This document shows, one piece after another, positions 11,745-29,696 of a stretch of DNA of 64,000 bases; the first letter of the stretch is position 1; each line of letters starts with the position of its first letter. This DNA is from Symbiodinium sp. CCMP2592 (taxonomy: Eukaryota; Sar; Dinophyceae; Suessiales; Symbiodiniaceae), in contig CAJNDT010000009.1 of NCBI GenBank assembly GCA_905221615.1, forward strand, positions 1-64,000, in the 5' to 3' direction. The position numbers and the translations under genes are program-made. The notes beneath the pieces are model-generated. The model made no database searches and was not told where the DNA came from. It saw only the letters and a program-made list of their open reading frames with translations.

Positions 11745-14050
11745 AAAACACTTGTAAGTAAGAACTAATACCAATACTACGACTATAATAGTAGCTTTTC
11801 ATTAGTCCTTCTACCCCGATTTCCATTACCACTGCTGCTATCACAGCACAAGTAATAAATTCATTAGTAGTCGCAGTATTAATTAGGGCTGCTAGGTCAG
11901 CACATGCGGATCGAAGAATTTTACGTGAGTTGTATGCACGGTTTTGACATGACCTACCCCTCTAAAATTACGACAGTACTTTTTGTTTTTGATTCTCACA
12001 TTAACGAGCACTGACATGTAATCACTTCAATCTTATCATATATAGAGAACAACTGAACCCTCCCCCGAACCTTCAATGGCTTATACTCAAAGCCCCAACT
12101 CAAAATTAAAGCCGGAACTCTAAATCCCGAACCCTACCAGCCCAAACCCGCCTGGAGCCGAAGCGCTCAAACCGCAAAATGGCCGAAACCGTGCAGAAAA
12201 ACTCTTAGACTACATCCTCAAGACTTCGAAACCTAAAAAAGCTTTCAAACCCCTAAATAACTAAAGGCGAAAGCCTGCGGTCGCTACCACAGCCGAAACC
12301 CCAAAATCATTCCCCCGCATTGCTAAAGCACAAATCCTGCAGACGAATAAAGCTTCAACGCCCAAGGCCACAGCCGAAACCGTAAAACCGAAACCGTACC
12401 AGGACGGGCTAATCGGCCATGTGCCGCGGCACGTGGCCGGTGACACGCGGCCGGGTAAGGGCACGTGGCCGCAGACACGTTTGGACACGTTTTTGGCCGC
12501 TGCGAAAGTTAACGAACGTCGGTGATGCTTTGAAAGCAACAAATTTGCAATATGAAAAACTTTTTTCACAATATCGGCATGACAAAGCCGCGCTTGTTTC
12601 GAGGGTTGCTGCACGTGTTAAACACCGGTCGCGAGGTTTGCTCAGAGGCCAGACAGTTGTCCGGAGGATCCGTGTGCAAAGCGAACAAACATTTCGAGGA
12701 TTGCTGTCGGAATGTTCACCTATTTAAAGCATTGAATGAAGCTTTGGGATCCATTCATAGCCATGCAGTACGGCAGTTGAAAGCCCAATTCTATAGAACA
12801 GGATCTGGGAACGAAACTACTTTGGATATTTGATTTCACTTTTGGAGCCCGTACAAGCCTTTGACAGGGCGTTCGAGAACAGGGTCCAGGCTGCAGAACT
12901 GTTTACACATGTTCCTGGGACGAGGTTAGGGTTGTGGAGGGTCTGTGACACATACACCGAACCACGGAAACCTGCCCACCAACATCCTTGGCCCCCAGCC
13001 TCAAACCATGAAATCAATGAAAATTATACAATACTCTGGCAGCTGCTTGCGCGGAGGGCGAGCAGAACGATCTTCATTTAGGGTTGGAAAGTTTATAGAC
13101 TATTGGGCTTTACTACTGGTTCTTTTGTTTGCTTGTGACAGGGTCGCGTTCCGTAAGGGTCTGGAGGATGCACTTGTTTCCTTTACTCCTAGAAGCTGAG
13201 CACCGAAAGATTCCAATCTTCAACCCTGTTCCCATACCCTAAACCCCCATTCGCAATCCGTGAGAAAACATCACTCAAAAGGATCCGTCCAGTATCTATC
13301 TCAGGATGCACACAACGAGAATGAGTACTGAAGCCCGACAACGCTGCAACCAGAAAGTTCTGAAGCCCTGGACGGTTGAACCTTGATACTTTGGATCCTA
13401 GGTTCATGCCCCGGGAACAACTCAGAATTTCTTTAGTTGCCCCCCATCTCGAGCCCCATGATCAACCCACACGAACAGCCGTGGAGGATTGGGCATATGT
13501 CTAGGCTCGGCAAGGGAAGTGCCTCGGGCACGCGATGCAGCAGTCTAATCTTCACACACATCATCGCCACTCTTCCTCACCACCAACACAAAACCACCAT
13601 CTCCACCACCATCATCATCACGTCCCCTTTGCGATCTTATCACCATCACTCTCGCCACCCGCAGTCTCAGCACAAAGACGTTTCTAGAAGTGCAAGCGCC
13701 GCGACAACGCTTTCGGGCTTCATGACGGGTTCAAACTGCTGCCGTCTGGCAGCCTGAAGGATTTGAGCGCTAAGAACTCAGTGTCAAAGTGCTTGCAAGG
13801 ATCGTTATGATCAAGCGTTTGTTGCAGCGTAGAAGTCTTAAAACGAAGGGTATTGGATGCCTGCGTAGATATGAAGAGGATTCAAGTAGGTCGAGCCCCG
13901 ATCATTAGCTGGTGACCTTGAGATCTACAACTTACGCAAACGGAAACCTAAACCCTATTATAAACAGGGCTACAGCAGCTATGGCTATGATCGCTGCTGC
14001 GCCTCTGGATTTTGGTCGCGAGTGATCAAAGCTTTTTTCTGCAGCTTGCT
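11745..14050. other. Gene-poor stretch
   Basis: No convincing exon. From 12,090 to 12,400 the plus strand is rich in CCGAAACC/CAAACCC words without a fixed period. 12,397-12,500 holds a dispersed CACGTGGCC repeat, listed separately. 13,590-13,660 is a CACCATC-rich tract. Remaining open frames are short and lack recognisable motifs. Confidence 0.5.
12397..12500. repeat. Dispersed CACGTGGCC repeat, copy 1
   Basis: Contains ggcacgtggccg twice, then agacacgtttggacacg. It starts with accaggacgggctaatcgg, the reverse complement (with changes) of the sequence bordering the truncated copia element at 52,440-52,463. A third relative lies at 25,230-25,275. Confidence 0.65.
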
Positions 14051-14054
14051 AGCA

Positions 14055-19467
<5,413 letters not shown>

Positions 19468-20154
19468 TCAGATATTTGGTAGGGTTGAACAATTATAGGG
19501 CCGATGGCACGGGATCAGATAACACCCTAGCAATAGAAATAAGCTACCGGCTGCTTTTGTATACAGCTACACCGAGTGTACCTACGAGTACCAAAAAACG
19601 AAGATGAATGCATGTATACATATGTACATATAATCATGCATGTGTATGTATGGGAGGACATTTGTAGTATGTGCATGTACATGCGTGTAAAAAGATGTAT
19701 GCCATGTATATATGTCCGTATGCCTGCCTTCATGTTTCAGTTGTATGGGTGCCTGTTTGATCGGGTCTTCCGCTAACTTGTGGAAATCGAAGTATCACAA
19801 TCTATCACTTCAGTTCGTCTATGGCAGGCTTGTGCCCGAAGCGTGGACTCCAGCCTTTTATATCCTGCCTGTGTATATGTACATGTATGCCTGTGCATTA
19901 TTCTATTGACTTGCTAATACATACCTAGCAATATCTGATGGCGGACAGGATGATGGGTTTACATCGCAAAAAGGTTGAATAACCGAGCTACAGGGCATAC
20001 GACCTCTAGTCATCCTTAGCTGAAGAAACGGAAGTAGTTCAAATGAGGCAACGACATACAGATTGAACCTAGGGGCAGGCTAGGTTGGGTGGTTTGGTCC
20101 ATGGATCGTACCGATCGCTTCGGCTGCAAAACTTCGGAAAAAACGCTCACTCTG

Positions 20155-20378
20155 CGGGCCCTTTGGTCATCCGGCGTCGCTTGCTCCCTTCCGCGTTGGA
20201 GTGTGCATCATGAAGCAGCTTCCATGCGGCTTCCTTTTGCTTAGCCTTCTCCTTTTCCTCCTCCTCCTTTTTTTTCTTCTCGGCCTCACGTTGCTCCAGC
20301 TTCTCGGCGTCGCGTTTCACTTTGTCTTCGTCTGGGCAAGTCGGAAAATCTTTAGCGCCAAAGCACGATACATATATT

Positions 20379-20430
<52 letters not shown>

Positions 20431-23400
20431 ATCCATCACCTAAGGTGCGTGCGGCGCTTCTTCGACTGAATGAAGGCGTTGGCATGGTCTGTGGCGGACT
20501 GGCAAGCCTCTTCGGGACGCGGCAGCACGGGGGTTGGTTGGTTTGCGGTCTGGGCTTACGTCGCGGCTGGGCGGGCGGGTTTTAGGGATCAGGGTTTAGG
20601 TAGGGTTCGGGATATTCCTTTTTGAAGCTTTAGGGTTTGATGACCATAGAGTTTGATAAAGGCTTAGAGCGTCGTTGTCGGGCATAGGGGGTGGATTCTG
20701 TGACAGCAATTCTGTGTTTCCCGCGCGGCTGCTGCACCGTCGCTTCCCTAGTTAGACTATATAGGGTTTAGGGCATCTAGTCGAGCATAGCTGTAATCCA
20801 CAAGATCGAAACCTTTCTGAAGAGCTGTGTTGGTACTTTTCGGGCTCCTATAGATTGGAACGCTCCTTGGTTTGTGGACGCTTGATCAGCGGGAAGTGCC
20901 TGGAACCTTCTTCCCAAATCCCTGAACCCCTCGCTTGTATGTACTAGTATGAATGCATGTATATAATTTTGCATGTCTGCGTGCCCGACTGTATGCATGT
21001 GTGTACTGTATGCATGTATGCGTGCAGGTTTAGATATGTGTGTATGCGCAAATATGTATATAAGAGCACATGGCTAGGCCGGTGTGGGTGTGCGCGGCTG
21101 CACGTGGGTAGGTAGAAAATAAAGTTAAACTAATGATTAGGTAGGTGGGTCTATAGTCTGGCCTGGCAACCTGCGATTAAAACTAGGATCCTCGGACCAA
21201 TCTAAATTGGGCGTATACGTATGATCGATGTGCTTATAAATGGATGCCATGCGGGGTTTCCGGTGTGTAACTTCGAGACTCGGGAACAACTCTCGAGGTC
21301 GGGGGAATCAAACATTGTTTGCATCCCCACACAGTCTATATGGAACGCCTCGAAGTCGCTCTTGCACTTCATGATGTACTCACCGATCTCGTCGGCTTGC
21401 CTTATTGGCCGGTGACGCACACTTTCGTACTGGTAGCTGGTACCGGCTGCTTTCCAGGGTTTCAACATGATCTCAGGTTTGCTAAGTTTCTGAGAAATAA
21501 CGATTACTGTGATGAGTGCTGGCTTAAATTGCTGGCAAGGGACTTCTTTCCGAAAACCATTTCCTCAATCTTGTCTTGGTGCTGCTTAACCATCACGATT
21601 TTCTCCTTGAGATCGCTCTGTAGCTCTGCAGTGCATGGCATGGCGGAAACCGCCATTGAGGCTGCTCTACAGTTGCTCATCAAGTTTGTGATGGCCGTGA
21701 GATCTTTGTTGAGCTCTTTCCGCACGGCCTCCTCTTCAGAGACCTGGTAAAATAAGCATGATCTGGTGCAAATCATTTAGCTATCGCACCCACCCGTGAT
21801 CACCCCGGAATCACCCCTAGCCTGCCGCGGCGTCTTCGACTTGCCTTTGCCACCCTTCTTGCCCCCACCATGCGAGCCCTTGCTCGAGTCGGTGAAGAGA
21901 GCTCCCTGTCCCGTGATCGTCTCGCTCAGGAGCTGTCGTGCTGCGAGGCCAGCATCACCATCTCCAAGATCAGAAGATGCACCTACTCCTGATGAAATAT
22001 CTGTTTTGGTTTTGTTCTTGTCAGCATGCTTCACGAAGTGCCCGTAGACTCTTGCCCGCGGATTTGTCGGATCCTAGCAAAAGAGTTAAGGCTTATGTCT
22101 CGCATGCTACAAGCACAATCATTGAGCAACATGATCGACTGGCAGCGCACAGATGTCCTGTGGGTGGGGTTTGCCCTCCTGGCCTTGTAGAATCAATCAA
22201 TATGATGAACAGATTGTGACTTGGGCTATTTACTTCGATCTGGGGCTGTGACGGGCAACGATAACGTCTTTCAGCCACTGCTTTTGTTCTGGAGTCTTGT
22301 AGATGTCCTCCAGCATGAAGAGCGGCAGCTCCTCGTACACATCCTCCCCTGACCGCTGATGGGATTCTTTGAACTCTGTGGTCACAGCACAGCTCTGCAT
22401 CGAGGGGTCCACCATGAATGACTTCCTGAGCATCATATGTGTGTGCGTATGCACGTATGTCTGTATGTATGTAAGTACGTGTGCACGTAAGTATACTCAT
22501 ATGTGTGTATGTATGTACGTATGTATGTGCGTGTATGTGTGTTAGATTTTATTACATGCAACTGAGGCACTTAATTGCATGTATTCATTTGCTCGGATGT
22601 ATATAATGTTATGTTGTGCTATGTTATGTATGCATATATGCACTTATGTATGGATTTATGTATGCACATCTTATCTGCATGTGCACGTACCTGGGTATGT
22701 ATACAAGCGTGCATGTGTTAATGTATTTGTGTGTACGTATGTACATAGGTATTCCCACATGTATGCGTGTATGTATGTAAAAAGTATGTACGTGTGCATG
22801 TTGACGTATATGTCTATGCATACGTATAGGTATATACATTCGAACTTACATATGTTAGTAAGTGTATCTATGTAAACATGTTTGCACGCATGTAAACTGT
22901 TTATACACGTGTTTAGTTATACATAGAAAATTATGTATGTGTGTAGGTAGGAATGTATGCATGTATGCATGCATGCATGTATGCATGCATGGTGCGTATG
23001 TATGCATTCAGGATCATACAGAGTTTTCTCGTCATGCCTGCATGTACACCTGTAGGCTTGTGTTGCCCCACATAACTTCGATAATGAGCGAATGGTGGCC
23101 TCGCGGATCTACACAAGCCTGACCAGAAACTTAAAGCCTCTAAGGAAAGCTATTAGAATCACCTGACCCAACCCGAACCATGCATACTCATATTCCAACA
23201 TCCCAGGCTCAGAAGTTCGAATTTCCTATCGGAGGATCCGAAGGCCGCTTGGTACTGCTCAAGTAGTCCCGGAGGTAAGGTGGAGTGGTCCTTGAACCGC
23301 CGGTCTAAGGCAGCAAACTGCCTCTTGCGTTCACTCTTGTCCATCTGCCGGTAGCTTGTCATATTCGACACAGCCTCCTTCTCCTCCGGTGTTAAGCAGC

Positions 23401-24641
23401 GCACACGAGCAACTCTGCTACCCTTTCCCTCCGATATGCCCAGTGGAGCGAGGGCTGGAGCTTCGCCCACCCCATCGGACCTTGGGTAGATGACTCAGGG
23501 CTTTAGAGAGGAGATCGAAAGCTGGGTTAGCCAAGATCCGAGGCACTGGCCTCACCGACAACGAAGTCATCTGCCGGATGAGATTGTGGTCTGCAGGGGC
23601 ACCCCTGGCATCAATAGAAGCGGTACTTCAGCTTTGCAGCTAGAAGGTGGTTGCAGCTTGCGATTGAGATTCCGGCGTTGGGGAAGGCGTAGTGGGGTGA
23701 CCTGGCGGGTATGATCAGGTATGCACACTCTATAGGGGCTAGTGGTAGGATGAAGAAAACAGGCGCCAGGTGGACTCGAGGCTGCAAAGGGAGAGGCAGG
23801 GCAATCCGTAGATGTCGTGGAAGCATTACCCGCTGAGGAAGCACCTTCAAGGGGTGCATCACATCATATGTCATCACACACTCAACTCTAATCCGACGGG
23901 ATCCGAAAAGGGGTTTCATGTGCCACGACGTGTAATAAGAGCATGTCTGTACTCACCCCACACATGTTCGTGACACACACATACACACACACACATCAGC
24001 GGGCCTTTGGAGAGCAGGCTTCGGTAGGGGGCCTTGGGTTTGGGTGTCTGCGGGGCTTCATCACCCTTGTGCTCCTCCTGTTCCGCTTCCTCATCACCAT
24101 ATTCATCCTCTTCGTCATCATCGCCGTCCTCCTCATCTGTGGCTGCTTCTTCGGCCTCCGGCTCCTCCTGCCATTCATCTCCATCATGATCATCTGTGTC
24201 CTTTGCTTCCACTATGGCCCCATCGGCCTTGGCGTTGCTAACCTCCGGCTTGGAAGCCTCCGATGGAGGCTTTTTGCGCAGAGCCGCCCCAAACAGTTGC
24301 TCCACACCTGCTTTGGTTGTCAGACCGAACCGCATGTCCGTTTTGCTCGCCTTGCCCGTGTCCCCAGCTCCTTTACCCTTCTCCTTTGACTTCTCTCCTT
24401 TCCCGTTACCCGTAGTCTGCTTCTCCCCCTTGGCCGGGACCGTTGCCTGCCCCTTCTTCGCGCTCGCTGCGCGAATCTCTTCCGTACCGGGCCGGTGCTC
24501 GTCCGCACCCGACCCAGCACGGCCCTGGGAGCCCCAGTCAGGCTGGGACCACCAATCCTGGTCCTTCGAATCCCAGGACGTCCAGGAGCCCCACCCATGA
24601 CCATTCCATTGGTCATCAGACCAAGAAGCCTCGTGTGCCAT
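20155..24641 (-). CDS. Multi-exon hypothetical protein, Trp-rich N-terminus, dinoflagellate family
   Basis: The start is at 24,641 (caccATGG context). Exon 1 (to about 23,990) gives MAHEASW, a Trp-rich stretch, Lys/Gly-rich linkers and a long Asp/Glu run. Exon 2 (about 23,215-23,475) holds SERKRQFAALDRRFKDHST and ends FELL. Exon 3 (22,250-22,435) resumes KSFMVDPSMQ with GEDVYEELPLFMLEDIY. Exon 4 (about 21,800-22,075) holds DPTNPRARVYGHFVKHA and GGGKKGGKGKSK. Exon 5 (about 21,510-21,750) is helical. Then come about 21,390-21,460 and a last exon at 20,155-20,340 with a Lys/Glu coiled coil ending RRRMTKGPAE. The series RKRQ...LKD...LLK.W..DP is one I recall from many Symbiodinium models of unknown function. 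Later exons are less certain than the first four. The gene shares a Trp/Asp-rich segment style with the gene at 29.7-32.7 kb. Confidence 0.65.
20379..20426. repeat. (GA)n microsatellite
   Basis: Pure GA repeat just upstream (minus sense) of the last exon of the 20-24.6 kb gene, so probably intronic. Confidence 0.9.
22440..23010. repeat. GTAT/GTAC-type simple repeat region
   Basis: Irregular tgtatgta, cgtatgta and gcatgcat words over about 570 bp, lying between exons 2 and 3 of the minus-strand gene. Intron-filling repeat; frames through it give Met/Tyr/Cys/His strings only. Confidence 0.85.
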
Positions 24642-24984
24642 GGTGACAGATCGGTCACGCAAACACAGCACTGCCTTGAGCAGCTAGGGAAAACAAATAA
24701 AGTCCCGATCCGCTATGTTCGTGGTGCAAACGGCATGACCAACTGCGCCAGGGCTAACCTGTTAAGGCAAGCCTGCACTTTGCGACCAGAGAGCAGCTTT
24801 TTCTGCTTTAGCCGATCTTAAGTCGACCAAGCAGTCAAGCAGCAGTGCTTATGTGGACACTGCCAATGTGCGATCGCAGGCATCGACTCTTAAACCCCAG
24901 AATCCGGCCTATCAAAAACGACCCCATCAGCACACCGATCCGAAGTACACTGTGCAGTACATAGACGCCGGCACCTATACTCGT

Positions 24985-25275
24985 ATCAGAATACCAGAAT
25001 ACTAGGACCCGAACTTATACCTAGTACCAGGACACGCCGAGGACATGGCCCAAGGACACGCCAGGACACGCTAGGACACGCTAGGACACGTTAGGACACG
25101 CCACGATCGGACACGCCAGGACACGCAGGCACCTAAATATTTATTTGTTTAAACTTTTTAAAATAAATTATTTGATGACACGACACGACACGGCACGGCA
25201 CGGCACGCAGTGTACATTGAATGCGGCCGGTTGGTTTAAGGCACGTGGCCGGTGACACGTTTGGACACGCACCAA
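24985..25275. repeat. AGGACACGC decamer array and CACGTGGCC repeat, copy 2
   Basis: About eight aggacacgc(t/c) units at 25,020-25,135 begin just after gtaccaggac. Then come an AT-rich stretch, cacgacacggcacgg repeats, and at 25,238-25,270 ggcacgtggccggtgacacg followed by tttggacacg. This last part matches 12,434-12,490 almost base for base. Confidence 0.65.
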
Positions 25276-25377
25276 CAAAATAATAATTAAATAAATAAAT
25301 ATTTTATATATTATATATTCCGGGTTACAGACGAAAATAGTTTAGGGTTGGGGATTGTGACGTACCGGGGTTGTGGG

Positions 25378-25380
<3 letters not shown>

Positions 25381-25411
<31 letters not shown>

Positions 25412-25590
25412 GTATATATATATATATATATATATATACGTATGAGTGTGCATATATATATATATATATATATATCCATGTACATATAATATACATACAC
25501 ATATGTGTATATATATATATATACATATACGTATATTGGTAGCTATATGGATCTATATATATATATATAGATATATTTTTTTATCTATTT
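25381..25590. repeat. (TATC)n and (TA)n compound microsatellite
   Basis: Eight or so tatc units pass into several (TA)n blocks. Non-coding. Confidence 0.9.
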
Positions 25591-26629
25591 ATCTAATGGA
25601 GCCTACGAGTGCGACTAAACCTTTGCTTTTTTTGTGTACGAGAGCAGTACTGCTGTGTTGAACTTTCAGCTTCCTAGGGTGGCTGAAACCTGTAGTGTTC
25701 AAACATAACAGCTTCCTGATGTATCGATAAACGGGCGAATGCCTAGCACATACCCTGAATTTCAGAGGACGTCTCCTAGGCCGGAATCTGAGGAGTCATC
25801 GCCCTCATCTCTGAAAGACATACCTTCGTCTGGCTCAGCTACACGCAAGTCCTGTGTCGTCGTGTTGAGCATATAGCGGCCAACCTGCAGCACACCGGCC
25901 ACGGCATTAATGGGTTACGAATCGTACACATCACATGCCGGGATCACAGCAAAGCCCAGGCCGGCTGGGTATGCTTCGGTAGCTCGTAAGTCTCGGCCCC
26001 CATCCTCAATCATCGACAAAAACTATCCTATGCTTCGTCCTGAGCACCGATCAACGCCAAGCCCCCGGCGACTCGAGCCTTTCCTCTTTTATCTTTGTAC
26101 CGCCGAACCGTGTCGAGTTTTAGCCAGCTTCTGATCCGGCGAAGTTTTTTCGACCTCAGCACGATAAAGCAGGCCAACCCATCGATGGGTTCGATCGAGA
26201 CTAGCGAAATATCGCGGTAGAGACCCTTCCCATAGCACCCAAATGCCAACCGACTTGCGTCCGACCCGATAGGAACAAACCCCTTGCGATTCTGTTGGCC
26301 CGTTACACCCTCTTGCTGATTTGTTTGATCTCTCTTGTTCTCTCTCCCTCTCTCCCTTCCCGGGCCTCCCTCCCTCCGTGGTTCGTAAATACATATATAT
26401 TACTGCACGAGTACACATATGGAGACACACACGCACACACGCACATATCAACGGACTCTTGCTTAGTGCTTCACATACATGGCTGGGATGTAATAAAGGA
26501 ACAGATTCCAGCTGTTTCCTGTTCCGCTGCTGGTGTAAACGGCTACTGTAAGGGCAACAAGTTAGTAGCTGTTGTTTCACTATGTAAGGTAATACCTCAA
26601 GTTGTACTCGTTGTTCATCCGTCGGGCTG

Positions 26630-26880
<251 letters not shown>

Positions 26881-27056
26881 TGGAGTAGGGAGGAGGAGAT
26901 GGGCGTGCACACACATACGTACACGTGTGCATGGCACGTTGATAAACTAACTATGTTGACAGAGCCAGCTCACTGTACAACTTAAAGAGAAATCCATAGA
27001 TAGTACTATATGCATGATGCTGATCGTGAAACTAAAAACCCACACAATATGAAACT

Positions 27057-27345
27057 ATATATATATATATATATATATATGTGTATATATATGTCTCTAG
27101 TAGCATATGTGCATGTGTATGCATGCATGTATATATGTATGCATGTATGCATGTATGTATGTATGTATGTATGTAGATATGCATGTATGTAGGTCTGTAT
27201 AGACCGCTGGGCATATAGTAAGTACGTATGCACGTATGTATGTACGTATGTACGGGTGAAGGAAGGAGGGAAGGAAGAAAGGATACAAACGTGTATGTGT
27301 GTGTGTATATATATCTATATATATATATATACATATGTGTATGTG
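27057..27345. repeat. (TA)n, ATGT and GTATAT simple repeats
   Basis: Successive (TA)n, gcatgtatgtatg and gtgtatatat blocks, followed at 27,350-27,410 by a ggctggttggt-type repeat. Confidence 0.85.
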
Positions 27346-27559
27346 ATGTCTGGCTGGCTGGGTGGTTGGTTTCGTGGCTGGCTGCTGGTTGGTTTGTTGG
27401 TTGGCAATTGACATACACAAGTAGTGTTACAGATCACATGGACACACGATACATACCAAACACTAGGTAATTGGAATTATGCATGCAAGTGAATACCTGC
27501 AGATGTGCCCCTACGTACACACCATGACAAACAAAAACTGCATCAGAAACTGAGACATG

Positions 27560-28472
27560 CACACATGCTGACAGCTGAGAGTTGAGATCCCGGCAAGACG
27601 GGGCCAGACCTTTTGCGACTCTCGTGAGCCAGCTCTCCGAGCCCCGGCCAAGTCCCATACAACTCCACGTGTTTCTGGGTAAGAGAGCCGAAAGCTCCCA
27701 AGGATATCTTCACCGTCGTGGCCCGGTGACGTGCCAGCAGAGCCTTGTATGGTCAAGGTATAGGGGATCAACTTCTGATAAAGACTATGTTAAGCACCGA
27801 GCACGAAGTGGCTTGTAGCACCACATGAGGCTTGAGGAAGGATTCTCGAGAACGTAGTACACGTTCTTCTGGTACATGTACTGCAGCCTGGATTTCATGT
27901 ACGGGTGACCGTCGCAACAAAGGCTACCTGTTTTCTAAGGTTCAAGCAAATAGACAATTCGCCGTACGAGTCGGTTGGCCCGGGCAACCTTCTTGAAGCG
28001 TGTGTTGCCTCGTCAAGCCATATGAGATGGAATACAAGTTGTGTACACACTCCGCGCTCTGTCCGAGGCCTTTGGGGGAAAGCCGCCGTCTCTTTGTGCT
28101 CGATCGAGACCTGATTGGCTGGAGGATGTGGGCTTTGCGGTGTAGGAAGCTTAGGGTTCGGGGTTTGGGGTTAACGGGGTTCGGGGTTTAGGCCCTCGGG
28201 TTATAGATTAGTTGGTTAGCATGATTTGGTTGTAGTTGAATCTAGGCTATAAGGAGTTGATTAAAACGAACAGCCATCTGGGACTGCTGCATCCAGACCC
28301 AAGAGGAGCATGGCAATGCCACCCAATGAAGCCCATACCGCCTCGTTGCGCGTACCTCAACCCCAACATAATTTCGGGAAACGAACACTATAGTCACTAG
28401 ATCGACACAGTGCGCTGAGGCTAAAGCTGAGTTCATCGCAAGCAAAAAGCCGTACGATGATAACAAATCCAT
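27560..28472 (-). CDS. Multi-exon gene, PCSSW/ENP family of dinoflagellates
   Basis: Four minus-strand pieces read in order. About 28,395-28,472 gives MDLLSSYGFLLAMNSALASA. About 28,275-28,350 gives YGLHWVALPCSSWVWMQQ. About 27,795-27,885 gives MKSRLQYMYQKNVYYVLENP then SSSLMW. About 27,580-27,735 gives RATTVKISLGAFGS and KHVELYGTWPGLGEL. A weak piece between (near 27,950-28,020) may give HTLQEGCPGQPT. I remember this module order (PCSSWV, then ENP.SSL, then GAFG..K...L) from many Symbiodinium predicted proteins. A Pro-Cys loop followed by an ENP box is loosely like motifs IV and VI of cytosine-C5 methyltransferases, but the S-adenosylmethionine-binding motif is not seen, so no enzyme is claimed. 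Borders approximate. Confidence 0.55.
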
Positions 28473-29696
28473 CTTCCTTGAGTATTTGACCTGTCGCGAG
28501 AACCACCGTCATTCGTGTGCATATGTTGTAGCCACCAAAATGCTTCCCATGAAGACACAATATTAACCACTCACACTGCTTTTTATGCATACGTATGGCC
28601 ACTTGCATGCGCACACATACACACATGCATACCTAGATTGAGGGCAGCACATCGGAAGCTCGGACCCGGTAGCCAAAGGAGAGAACCCCGTTCGTGAGTC
28701 GGTGTTGGCCTGTTCGAGTTGCTCGCATATGCAGTAGCAAGGCAAGCAGCTGTTGTTGTAGACGTGCCTGCACAGTGTTCGTGCCAATCGGCCAAGTCCT
28801 CTTCGGACAGGACACCGAAACCTGACAGCTTCTAGGTTTATAATGGTTGATTGAGTTTGCGGTGTTTAATCGTCTGCCCAGGAGCTACCAACCAGAGCAG
28901 TGATGATATGGGCGAGGCGGCTGAACTTCATTACTGCTTTCTGCTTAAGACAGCGAATCGATCTTCAGAAACTTCAGTACACCTTGATTTGACAGTCCGT
29001 GCATCGTGGTCCCTGGGAGCCTTCTGCAAGCTGCGCAAAGAGTTTGCGCAGAACAACCCATACAAGAGCAAATCTCATGGCTGGAAATTAAGGGTCAAAG
29101 CACACAGCGACACGTGAATTTCTAGCGACCAGCAAGCATCGATCGATTGAACACGGGCAAGCCCGCGCACTGCAACTATGAGGCCTCGCAGCTTGCGCCT
29201 GGAATGAACGTAAATAAGCCTTAGCTGCTAAGCCTAGGCATAGACTTTCAACTTCGGCTGCCTGCAAAGCCTTAGCCACGTGCCCGCGCTTAAAGGTCCC
29301 CTCAATCAGACTTGACTTCGTATGAAGCCACCCCACAAAAATGCCCCAAAAGTGCGGAAGCTCGCGAAAGTTCAAGTGATGCAAAGCAATTAGAGTGCAT
29401 GTCTATATGGATGCGCACAAGTAGCTGACTTCAAGCCAAGCAGACCAGGTTCCTCTATATTGCACACTGATACACAGCTCATTGTAACTGCCTATTGCGA
29501 GGCTCCACTCCCTACGATGCTCCGCACGAGCATCTCGCGGCAATCAGTCTCAGTACCTACGTTTCTTGATTTCGGCAGGAGACAGTGCTGCCAAAACTTT
29601 AGAGCGCGCATCGCTAGCCTTCCAAAGCTTCTCAGTATCAGCATTCTTCAGATGCTCATCTTGCCTTGCATGCCCCACGCACAGAGATTGACTTAC

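Noticed and set aside
13437..13757. 106-codon plus-strand frame
   Set aside because: His/Thr/Ser strings come from a CACCATC-rich tract; no homologous feel and no splice context.
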